Shown here: piece after piece, positions 31,400-38,466 of the stretch
Position numbering within the stretch: the stretch's first letter is position 1
How the letters are laid out: each line of letters opens with the position of its first letter
Source: JAKQHY01 sp034429475
Lineage (GTDB): Bacteria; Chloroflexota; Anaerolineae; B4-G1; SLSP01
DNA: 47,236 nt
Direction of reading: 5' to 3'
Assembly: GCA_034429475.1 (NCBI GenBank)
Contig: DAOUGD010000179.1
Location: 1-47,236, forward strand
Notes under the pieces: generated by a model
What the model was told of the DNA's origin: nothing
The model's database searches: none
What the model saw: only the letters and a program-made list of their open reading frames with translations
Translations under genes and position numbers: made by a program

Positions 31400-34198
31400 A
31401 TGTCGGGGGTCACGCAGGTTCCAGAAGGGAAGGGAGCCATCATTCATACATTGCCGGTTCAGCAAGTTTACGAAAGCCTGGAAACTTGCCCGGAAGGGTT
31501 AGCCCAGGCTGAAGCGGAACGCCGGCTGAAAAATTATGGGCCAAACGCGATTAAAGAAGAGAAGGGCAAACCGCTTTATGTGAAGTTGCTGTCCAATTTC
31601 ACCCACTTGATGGCGATGTTATTGTGGGTGGGCGGCGTGGTGGCCTTGATCGCGCAAATGTCGCAGCTCGCCATTGCGATCTGGCTGGTCAACCTCATCA
31701 ACGGCGCTTTTAGCTTCTGGCAAGAATTCCGCGCCGAGCAGGCAACCGAGGCGTTGCAGAAGCTCATCCCGCACTACGTCCGCGTGCTGCGGGATGGCGT
31801 CGAGCAGCGATTGTTGGCCGAAGCGTTGGTGCCCGGCGATGTCATCCTGCTGGCGGAAGGAGATCGCGTTTCCGCCGACGCGCGCCTGGTGCAGGTCGCC
31901 GAGTTGAGCGTGGATCAATCCACCCTCAGCGGCGAGTCGCACCCGGTGCGCAAGACCGCCGAGGCCGTGCTTCGCACCGACCTAGGTCATGGGGAATTGC
32001 CGAACCTGGTCTTTGCCGGCACCAGCGTTGCGTCAGGCACCGGCAAGGCCCTGGTTTTCGCCACCGGGATGCGCACCGAATTTGGCAAAATCGCGCATCT
32101 GACCCAGTCGGTTGAAGAAGAACTCAGCCCACTTCAGAAGGAAATGGCCTATGCCACCAAGGTCGTCTCGGCGATTGCGGTGGGGACGGGCATCCTGTTC
32201 TTTATTCTGGCGCTGGCTTTCACCGGCATAGACCTGGCCGAGGGCTTCATCTTTGCCATGGGGATGATCGTGGCGTTCGTCCCCGAAGGAATGTTGCCGC
32301 TGGTCACATTGTCCCTGGCGATGGGCGTGCAGCGGATGTCGAAGCGTCACGCGCTGGTCAAGCGACTCTCCGCCGTCGAGACGCTGGGCTGCACGTCGGT
32401 CATCTGCACCGACAAGACCGGCACGCTGACCCAAAACGAGATGACCGTCTCGGACCTCTGGCTAGGACGGCGGCGGTTATCGGTCACGGGGACAGGGTAC
32501 GCGCCGGAAGGGAAACTGTTGGAAGACGGCCAACCGACGTCCGTCGCGCGGGACATCCGCGAATTGCTGACCGGCGCACTATTGTGCAACAACGCGCGGC
32601 TTTTGCCGCCCAACGACGAATCGGATCGCTGGACGATTTTGGGTGACCCTACCGAGGCGGCGCTGCTGGTGGCGGCGCGCAAGGTGGGGATCAAGGAAGA
32701 GGAAGAGACTTTGCGCTGTCCGCGCGTGCGCGAACTGCCGTTTGAATCGCGCCGCAAGCGGATGAGCACGCTGCACCAGGTCGGGCGGGAGCGGGTCGCG
32801 TATGTGAAGGGTGCGCCCAAAGAGGTGCTGGCGCTGTGTCCCACGGTGCGGATGGGGGATCAAACGCAGCCTTTGGATGAGGCGCTGCGGGCCGAAATTA
32901 TGGCCGTCAACGACGACTACGCCCGGCGCGGTCTGCGCGTGCTGGCCGTTGCCGCCCGCCCGCTGCCCGGCGACTTTGCGACGTATTCTGCCGAAGCCGT
33001 GGAAACCGACCTGGTTTTTCTGGGGTTGATCGCGATGATGGACCCGCCGCGCGCGGAGGTGGCCGAGGCCGTTGCGAAATGCCATCACGCCGGCATCCGC
33101 ATCGTGATGATCACGGGCGATTACGGCCTCACTGCCGAATCCATTGCGCGGCGCATCGGCATCATCCACGAAGAGCGTCCGCGCATCATCAGTGGGACGG
33201 AATTGGATGGTATGGACGATGCGGCGCTCCGTGACGCTTTCAAGGGAGATGTCATCTTCGCCCGCGTGGCCCCGGAGCACAAGCTGCGGGTGGTGGCGAC
33301 GTTGCAAGCGTTGGGCAACATCGTGGCCGTCACCGGCGACGGCGTCAACGACGCTCCGGCGTTGAAGAAGGCCGACATCGGCGTGGCGATGGGGCTGGCC
33401 GGCACGGACGTCGCCAAGGAGGCCGCCGATATGGTGTTGACCGACGACAACTTCGCTTCCATCGTCAATGCGGTGGAAGAGGGGCGCGGCGTTTACGCCA
33501 ACATTAAGAAATTCCTGTCGTACATCTTCACCAGCAACACGCCGGAGGCGGTGCCGTTCATTTTCTTCGTGATGAGCCGCGGGCGCATTCCCTTGGGCCT
33601 GACGGTGATGCAGATTCTTTCCGTTGACCTGGGCACGGACATGCTCCCGGCGCTGGCGTTGGGCGCGGAGCCGCCGGAAGCGGGGTTGATGGACCTGCCG
33701 CCCCGCAACCTCAAGGAGCACGTCATCAGCCCCGCATTGTTGAAACGGGCGTATTTCGTGTTGGGGCCGGTGCAAAGCCTGGCGACGATGGCGGCGTTCT
33801 TTTTCCATTACTGGGTGAACGGTTATGGGGGACAATGGCTGGATTTGCCGGACGCCGGGCCGGTGTATGGCGCGGCGACGGCGATGGCGTTGGGGGCGGT
33901 GGTGACGACGCAGATCGGCAACCTGTTCGCGCAGCGCACGGAGCGGGCCTCGTTCTTCCGCACGCCTCTGTCCGGTAACCGCTTGCTCTGGATCGGCATT
34001 GCTTCGGAGTTGGTCCTGGTGTTCCTGCTAACTTACGTGCCGTTCCTGCAAAAAATCTTTGACACGGCCGGTTTCCCGCTTTGGCAATGGCTCTTCCTGC
34101 TTGCCTGGACGCCGTCGCTGTTGCTCGTGGACGAAGCGCGCAAACTGCTGGCGCGGCGCCGCGAACGGCGACATCCTGCCGTGGGCCGGCCCCAATAA
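31400..34198 (+). CDS. P-type cation-translocating ATPase (P2 type)
   Basis: This integral membrane pump of 932 aa has an N-terminal cation-ATPase domain (VYESLETCPEGLAQAEAERR), an actuator loop with LSGESHPV, M4 motif VPEGMLP, phosphorylation site D338 in CTDKTGTLT, the nucleotide-binding KGAPKEVL, and the hinge TGDGVNDAPALKKADIGVAMG (D647). The C-terminal membrane domain is complete. It belongs to the Ca/Na,K-like P2 group rather than heavy-metal P1B, since there is no metal-binding N terminus or CPC motif. The ion is not certain; the M4 motif differs from the calcium and Na,K standards. The ATG at 31400 follows GAGGGAGAG. The two TrkA-type genes downstream point towards monovalent-cation homeostasis. 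Confidence 0.9.
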   Translation: MSGVTQVPEGKGAIIHTLPVQQVYESLETCPEGLAQAEAERRLKNYGPNAIKEEKGKPLYVKLLSNFTHLMAMLLWVGGVVALIAQMSQLAIAIWLVNLINGAFSFWQEFRAEQATEALQKLIPHYVRVLRDGVEQRLLAEALVPGDVILLAEGDRVSADARLVQVAELSVDQSTLSGESHPVRKTAEAVLRTDLGHGELPNLVFAGTSVASGTGKALVFATGMRTEFGKIAHLTQSVEEELSPLQKEMAYATKVVSAIAVGTGILFFILALAFTGIDLAEGFIFAMGMIVAFVPEGMLPLVTLSLAMGVQRMSKRHALVKRLSAVETLGCTSVICTDKTGTLTQNEMTVSDLWLGRRRLSVTGTGYAPEGKLLEDGQPTSVARDIRELLTGALLCNNARLLPPNDESDRWTILGDPTEAALLVAARKVGIKEEEETLRCPRVRELPFESRRKRMSTLHQVGRERVAYVKGAPKEVLALCPTVRMGDQTQPLDEALRAEIMAVNDDYARRGLRVLAVAARPLPGDFATYSAEAVETDLVFLGLIAMMDPPRAEVAEAVAKCHHAGIRIVMITGDYGLTAESIARRIGIIHEERPRIISGTELDGMDDAALRDAFKGDVIFARVAPEHKLRVVATLQALGNIVAVTGDGVNDAPALKKADIGVAMGLAGTDVAKEAADMVLTDDNFASIVNAVEEGRGVYANIKKFLSYIFTSNTPEAVPFIFFVMSRGRIPLGLTVMQILSVDLGTDMLPALALGAEPPEAGLMDLPPRNLKEHVISPALLKRAYFVLGPVQSLATMAAFFFHYWVNGYGGQWLDLPDAGPVYGAATAMALGAVVTTQIGNLFAQRTERASFFRTPLSGNRLLWIGIASELVLVFLLTYVPFLQKIFDTAGFPLWQWLFLLAWTPSLLLVDEARKLLARRRERRHPAVGRPQ

Positions 34199-34207
34199 GA
34201 AAATTTT

Positions 34208-34274
34208 CACCGCAGAGACGCAGAGGTCGCAGAGATTTTCTTTTTTCTCTGTGTTCTCTATGCCCTCTGTGGTT
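34208..34274. repeat. Heptad-repeat hairpin (CGCAGAG family)
   Basis: The left arm, 34208-34235, contains CGCAGAG-type steps. The right arm, 34246-34274, is its imperfect inverse (CTCTGTG steps), with a T-rich loop. It begins ten bases after the P-type ATPase stop codon. Confidence 0.75.
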
Positions 34275-34293
34275 ATTTTCAGAGGAATTCATC

Positions 34294-34320
34294 ATGAACC
34301 GGCGGTTCACCAGTGGTTAG
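34294..34320 (+). CDS. Possible 8-codon leader peptide (MNRRFTSG)
   Basis: AGAGGA (34281-34286) lies seven bases before an ATG that opens eight codons and a TAG. The ORF lies between two heptad hairpins and over a small stem (GAACC-GGC-GGTTC). It could be a leader peptide for the TrkA genes or chance. Confidence 0.2.
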   Translation: MNRRFTSG

Positions 34321-34327
34321 ATGAAAA

Positions 34328-34393
34328 TTTCACGCAAAGGCGCAAAGCCCGCTAAGTTTTTTTTACTTTGCGTCTTTGCGCCTTTGCGTGAAA
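34328..34393. repeat. Heptad-repeat hairpin (ACGCAAA/GGCGCAA family)
   Basis: The left arm TTTCACGCAAAGGCGCAAAG (34328-34347) is mirrored by 34366-34393, which has one extra heptad. The spacer includes a run of eight T residues. It ends 30 bases before the first TrkA-type gene. Confidence 0.8.
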
Positions 34394-34423
34394 CAGTCTT
34401 GTATTTTTAAGGGAGGTACAGAG

Positions 34424-35074
34424 ATGAAAGTCATCGTGATTGGCTGTGGACGGATGGGGTCTACCCTGGCGCGCAAACTCGGTTTGCAAGGTCACACCGT
34501 CACCGTGATCGCCCGCAACAAATCCGACTTTGAGCGGTTGGGGGCGCATTTCAAGGGCCGGACGCTGACCGGCATTGAGTTTGACGAGGACATCCTGAAG
34601 GACGCCGGTATTCAGCGGTGCGACGCCGTAGCTGCCGTTTCATCCAGCGACGAAGTCAACGTGGTGGCGGCGCGCATCGCCAGCCAGATTTTCCGCGTGC
34701 CGCGCGTCATTGCCCGCGTGTATGATCCCCGCAAGGCCGAGATTTACCAGCGCCTGGGCGTGCAGACCATCGATCCCACCACCTGGGGCGTGCGGCAGGT
34801 CGCCGATTTGCTGGCCTATTCAACCCTGGATACGGTGATGAGCCTGGGCGGGGGGGGCGTGGATTTGATGGACGTTGAAGCGCCGCCGTTGTTGATCGGC
34901 CGGACGGTAAAAGACCTGGACGTTCCGGGGGAACTGCGGGTGGTGGCCGTCAGCCGGGGGGGCAATACCTTCCTGCCGACGTTGGGCACCATCTTTCAAA
35001 GCGGGGATGTCGTCCACCTGGCCGTCAGCGGCATCGCGGCTGAGCGGCTGCGGTCTCTGTTGGGCATGGCTTGA
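34424..35074 (+). CDS. TrkA-family potassium-channel NAD-binding protein (first copy)
   Basis: This cytoplasmic regulatory subunit of 216 aa has an RCK_N Rossmann domain, opening MKVIVIGCGRMGSTLA (GxGxxG nucleotide loop), and a C-terminal RCK_C domain from about residue 135. It would gate a Trk/Ktr-type K+ channel in response to NAD(H) or ATP/ADP. The length is that of single-half TrkA proteins (KtrA-like), about half of E. coli TrkA. The start at 34424 follows GGGAGG; the longer in-frame ORF comes from the repeat hairpin. The second copy starts 14 bases after it. No TrkH/KtrB pore gene is adjacent; it must be elsewhere, or these subunits serve another transporter. Confidence 0.9.
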   Translation: MKVIVIGCGRMGSTLARKLGLQGHTVTVIARNKSDFERLGAHFKGRTLTGIEFDEDILKDAGIQRCDAVAAVSSSDEVNVVAARIASQIFRVPRVIARVYDPRKAEIYQRLGVQTIDPTTWGVRQVADLLAYSTLDTVMSLGGGGVDLMDVEAPPLLIGRTVKDLDVPGELRVVAVSRGGNTFLPTLGTIFQSGDVVHLAVSGIAAERLRSLLGMA

Positions 35075-35088
35075 GAGGAGGAAATACA

Positions 35089-35757
35089 ATGAAGGTCATT
35101 GTGGTGGGTGGAGGAAAAGTGGGCACGCACTTGGGGCAATTGCTGCTTCAAGAGGGTCATCAAATCAAGGTGATTGAGAACCGCGAGGAAGAGATTCCCC
35201 GCTTGAAGAAAGAACTCCCGGCGGACGTGGTGGTGTGGGGAAGCGGCACCGATCCCAACATGTTGGAATCGGCGGGCATCCGCACCGCCCATGTGGTTGC
35301 GGCCGTCACGGGGGTGGACGAAATCAACCTGGTGGCGACGACGTTGGCGCGCTTTGAGTTCAACGTCCCGCGCACCATCGGGCGGGTGAACAACCCCAAG
35401 AATGCCTGGCTATACACGCCGGTGATGGGCGTGGACGTGGCCCTGAACCAATCCGATTTTATGGCCCGCCTGGTGGCAGAAGAGATGTCGCTGGGCGACA
35501 TGATGACGCTGCTTAAGTTGCGTAAGGGGCTGTTCTCGCTGATCGAGACGAAGATTGCCCCAACCTCGATGGCGGTGGGCAAGACGATAGCGGAGATTAC
35601 GTGGCCGGCCCAGGTGGTATTGGTGGCGATTCTGCGTAAAGGGGAGATGTTATTGCCTCATGGCGACCTGCGTTTGCAGGCGGTGGATGAAGTGTTGGCC
35701 CTCGTTCATGCCGATGAAGTGGCAAAATTGCACGCCATCCTGGGACATTTTGATTGA
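35089..35757 (+). CDS. TrkA-family potassium-channel NAD-binding protein (second copy)
   Basis: This 222-aa protein has the same RCK_N (MKVIVVGGGKVGTHLGQLLL) and RCK_C layout as the preceding gene. It differs widely in sequence, so this is an old duplication likely giving a hetero-octameric ring rather than a recent copy. The site GAGAGGAGGAA (35074-35083) supports ATG 35089. The nucleotide-loop glycines and the acidic residue ending strand 2 (VIENRE) are present, consistent with NAD(H) binding. It forms a two-gene unit with the first copy. Confidence 0.9.
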   Translation: MKVIVVGGGKVGTHLGQLLLQEGHQIKVIENREEEIPRLKKELPADVVVWGSGTDPNMLESAGIRTAHVVAAVTGVDEINLVATTLARFEFNVPRTIGRVNNPKNAWLYTPVMGVDVALNQSDFMARLVAEEMSLGDMMTLLKLRKGLFSLIETKIAPTSMAVGKTIAEITWPAQVVLVAILRKGEMLLPHGDLRLQAVDEVLALVHADEVAKLHAILGHFD

Positions 35758-35813
35758 GTTTGCTTCTATAACCCCAATGTCGATCCAGCGAAGTTCCGCG
35801 AACGTCCAATGTG

Positions 35814-35841
35814 TTGATCAGTTTGAAGTTCAGAGTATAAT
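35814..35841 (+). promoter_or_regulatory. Promoter of the FIST operon
   Basis: TTGATC (35814-35819), 16-base spacer, TATAAT (35836-35841). It predicts a leader of about 120 nt before the small gene at 35971. Confidence 0.7.
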
Positions 35842-35847
35842 GAAATC

Positions 35848-35970
35848 ACATTATTACTTCCTTTCTTATAACAAAACAGTCTGGCGAAGCGGGTTTAAGG
35901 TCATCCCCTGCACGGGGAGCGCAAGTGGTTTACACAGAGGGCATTTTTAGGTACAAACGGAGATAGCGCA
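35848..35970 (+). promoter_or_regulatory. Leader of the FIST operon with possible structure
   Basis: The leader contains a TCCCC-TGCAC-GGGGA hairpin near 35904-35918, flanked by two similar segments, GCGAAGCGGGTTTAAGG and GCGCAAGTGGTTTACAC. The similarity may be a duplicated element or half of a fold. It matches no riboswitch I can name. Confidence 0.3.
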
Positions 35971-36171
35971 ATGGCGGGTCAGATAAAGAAGATGATAGAC
36001 AAGATTATTGAAGCCCGATCCCAGGGTGATCCTTTTCTTGTGTTAGCGACAAAAACCAAGTTGATGTTGAAGGGGATTGACCCAGAGAGATATAACGAGA
36101 ATTCTGAAGACTATCCTTGGGTTATGGACGACGTAAGACGGATCGCCAAGGAAATGGGCGTGACGCTGTAA
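35971..36171 (+). CDS. Small hypothetical protein upstream of FIST
   Basis: This 66-aa soluble, mostly helical protein has no family known to me. The N-terminal amphipathic helix (IKKMIDKIIEARSQGDP) is followed by KLMLKGIDPERY and a tryptophan-containing C-terminal part (YPWVMDDVRRIAKEMGV). GGAGATA precedes the ATG. It ends only 16 bases before the FIST gene, so the two are co-transcribed and the small protein may be a partner or regulator of the FIST sensor. Confidence 0.7.
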   Translation: MAGQIKKMIDKIIEARSQGDPFLVLATKTKLMLKGIDPERYNENSEDYPWVMDDVRRIAKEMGVTL

Positions 36172-36187
36172 GCGAGGAGCGGAAAAG

Positions 36188-37294
36188 ATGACAATTAAAC
36201 CTGTATACTCTATAGAAACATCCCCAGAACAGAATGCGGCGGATCTTGCCGCTCAGTTGTCGGATCTCTCACCCAAGTTCATCCTGTTTTTTGCTTCATC
36301 AAGTTTCGAGCCTGCGGCGCTGGCTGCGGCGCTGCAAAAGCAGTTCCCCACAGCGACGGTGATGGGGTGTACCACCGCCGGTGAGCTGGTCAACGAAAAA
36401 GTGCTCAGGAATTCCGTGGTAGCGATGGCGTTTGATGCTGAGGCTCTGGAAGATGTAGTCATTGGGGTGGTGCATAACCTCAAAACTGAAAACCAGGTGC
36501 CGCAAGTATTTTCTGCCTTTGAAGCACACACCGGCAAAAGGATGATAGACCTTGACGTCAGACAGTACGTCGGCCTTATCCTCATAGATGGACTGAGCGG
36601 CGCTGAAGAGAAGGTGATGGACAAAATTGGCGATCTAACCAATATCCTCTTTGTGGGTGGATCGGCTGCAGATGATATGAAACTTCAAATCACTTATGTC
36701 TTTGCCAACGGTGAAGCTTACACCAACGCGGCCGTACTGGCCCTTTTAAAACCCAAAACGGGCTTTGAGGTGGTCAAGACGCAGAGTTTTTGTACCGTGA
36801 AAAAGGTGCTCAAGGCCACGCGGGTGAACGAGGCCGAACGGATTGTGTTTGAATTTGATGGCGAGCCGGCCAGCGTGGCCTATGCCAGGGCTGTCGGGTT
36901 GCCGTTGGAGCAGGCCACCAGCAAGTTTATGGACCAACCTTTTGGTTTGATGGTGGAGGAAGAACCCTATGTGCGCGGCCTTAGAGAGTTCCGGGGCGAT
37001 GCCCTGGTGTTTTTCTGCCACATCAAGGAAGGAACAGAACTCGATTTGCTACAGGCGACGGACATTGTCCAGGATACGCGGGCGCTCCTCCAGGCCAAAA
37101 AGGAAAAATTGGGCCGGATTTCCGGCTTGATCCATTTCAACTGCTGCTTCCGGGCACTCCAGTTAGAGCAATGGGGGCAATGGGAAGAGTATGGGAGGAT
37201 CTTTGCCGGTATTCCTACGGTGGGGTTCTCCACCTACGGCGAACAATATCTGGGACATATCAACCAGACTTCCACTATGTTGATTTTTACTTGA
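36188..37294 (+). CDS. FIST sensory domain protein
   Basis: This cytoplasmic 368-aa protein is made of FIST_N (about 20-210, with the ATVMGCTTAGELVNEKV block) and FIST_C (about 215-350). FIST domains are predicted small-ligand sensors, often fused to or encoded beside kinases or cyclases. Here there is no output domain, so it must act through a partner. The C-terminal block GLIHFNCCFRALQLE with adjacent cysteines is typical. AGCGAGGAG lies in the short gap after the 66-aa gene. Composition is less GC-rich than the flanking blocks. A terminator follows at 37372. Confidence 0.88.
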   Translation: MTIKPVYSIETSPEQNAADLAAQLSDLSPKFILFFASSSFEPAALAAALQKQFPTATVMGCTTAGELVNEKVLRNSVVAMAFDAEALEDVVIGVVHNLKTENQVPQVFSAFEAHTGKRMIDLDVRQYVGLILIDGLSGAEEKVMDKIGDLTNILFVGGSAADDMKLQITYVFANGEAYTNAAVLALLKPKTGFEVVKTQSFCTVKKVLKATRVNEAERIVFEFDGEPASVAYARAVGLPLEQATSKFMDQPFGLMVEEEPYVRGLREFRGDALVFFCHIKEGTELDLLQATDIVQDTRALLQAKKEKLGRISGLIHFNCCFRALQLEQWGQWEEYGRIFAGIPTVGFSTYGEQYLGHINQTSTMLIFT

Positions 37295-37307
37295 GTTACT
37301 GTAGCTT

Positions 37308-37373
37308 TTCAACCTGTTCCCCAACCTGGACGTGGCCGAGAACATCTTCGTGGGGCGGCAGTACCCGTATTAA
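37308..37373 (+). pseudogene. Fragment of a sugar ABC transporter ATPase
   Basis: Twenty-one in-frame codons read FNLFPNLDVAENIFVGRQYP plus Y, then TAA. This matches the segment after the Q-loop of RbsA/XylG/MglA-type ATPases (compare TVGENVFLGKEP in the xylG product of this window). A TAG lies two codons upstream. It is a relic of a deleted sugar-transport gene, closer to rbsA/mglA-type than to the local xylG. Confidence 0.7.
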
Positions 37374-37406
37374 AAACACCCTCTGGTTTTACCGGAGGGT
37401 GTTTTT
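37372..37406. terminator. Bidirectional terminator between FIST and the ATP-grasp gene
   Basis: AAAAACACCCTCTGG (37372-37386) pairs with CCGGAGGGTGTTTTT (37392-37406), including one G-T pair, loop TTTTA. A and T runs on both sides suit the convergent genes. Confidence 0.9.
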
Positions 37407-37422
37407 ATCGGACTTGTGATCT

Positions 37423-38466
37423 CTATAGCCCGTAGCGTTCCCGCGCCAGGTTCAAGATTTCGACCACCAGCCAGTCGTAATCAACGCCTTCTGCGTTGGA
37501 CAGAATCCACATATCGCTGAATTGGGGCCGCAGGCCAGGCAGGGTGTTGATTTCCACCAGTTGCGGTGCGCCGTCGGCGTCCAGTTTGAAGTCAACCCTG
37601 GACAGGTCCAACCCGTTCAGCGCCTCGAAGGCGCGCACCGTCAAGGCTTTGATTTGCGCCGTCAAATCGGCGGGCAGGTCGGCCGGACAATGGAACTTGA
37701 GTCCCGCCGCATTTTCGGGGGCGAACCCCTTCGCCTCGGTGTTGTACACACTTGGGATGATGGCCCGCCCCATGTCAATTTCCTCGATGGGGAAGACGTG
37801 GAAGCCATCCGCATCGTAGAAAGCGGAGCGGGGCGCTTGCCCCGGCCGGTAGCGATTGCCGATCAACCCGACGGTGAACTCGCGGCCCGGCAGATATCCC
37901 TCCACCAGCGCCGGCTGGCGATACGTCGTGAGCACCCATAGCACCTGCGCCCTTAACGCGGCCTCGTCGTGGACGATAGAGTTAGCGTTGATGCCCATGC
38001 CGGAGCCTTCGCGCGCCGGTTTGACGAACATCGGGAAGGTCAGCGCCGGATCAAGCGGCTCGTGCCCGTGAATGAACTCCTGGAACGGCGCGGTCGGCAG
38101 GCCGGCATCGCGCCAGACGCGCTTGGTCATCACCTTGTCCAGCGAGATCGCGTGTGTCAGGATTTTGGAGCCGGTGTACGGGATTTTCAGTAGTTCCAGC
38201 AGCGCCGGGACGTGCGATTCCCGCGAGTCGCCGTGCAGCCCCTCGGCGATGTTGAAGCCCATATCCGGGCGTGTCGTGCGGAGGGTGTCGAACAGCGTTT
38301 CGTCGGCCTCCAGCAAGAACGGCTCGTGGCCGGCGCCGCGCAGCGCGGCCTGGATGCCGTTGACGGTCTCGTCAGCGTCGTATTCCGCCAGGGCGTCGGG
38401 GGGCGCATCCGCGCCCACCCGCGCCTTGACGGTGTGTTTGCAATTGGCTAAGACCGCGATGCGCAT
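37423..38466 (-). CDS. ATP-grasp ligase, D-alanine-D-alanine ligase family
   Basis: This cytoplasmic ATP-dependent ligase of 347 aa has the Ddl layout: an N-terminal domain with NIAEGLHGDSRESHVPALLE, a central ATP-grasp block FPMFVKPAREGSGMGI, and the Mg-binding FKLDADGAPQLVEINTLPGL. It would join two amino acids through an acyl-phosphate. Its start overlaps the end of the lysine 2,3-aminomutase-family gene by 19 bases, so the pair is translationally coupled. A dedicated ligase acting on beta-lysine or a related product is therefore as plausible as a cell-wall Ddl. No mur genes are nearby, and the N-terminal region is less Ddl-like than the core. Confidence 0.83.
   Translation of the reverse strand: MRIAVLANCKHTVKARVGADAPPDALAEYDADETVNGIQAALRGAGHEPFLLEADETLFDTLRTTRPDMGFNIAEGLHGDSRESHVPALLELLKIPYTGSKILTHAISLDKVMTKRVWRDAGLPTAPFQEFIHGHEPLDPALTFPMFVKPAREGSGMGINANSIVHDEAALRAQVLWVLTTYRQPALVEGYLPGREFTVGLIGNRYRPGQAPRSAFYDADGFHVFPIEEIDMGRAIIPSVYNTEAKGFAPENAAGLKFHCPADLPADLTAQIKALTVRAFEALNGLDLSRVDFKLDADGAPQLVEINTLPGLRPQFSDMWILSNAEGVDYDWLVVEILNLARERYGL

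Noticed and set aside
32579..33835. 418-codon open frame on the - strand
   Set aside because: It is antisense to the P-type ATPase core, whose conserved motifs establish the coding strand.
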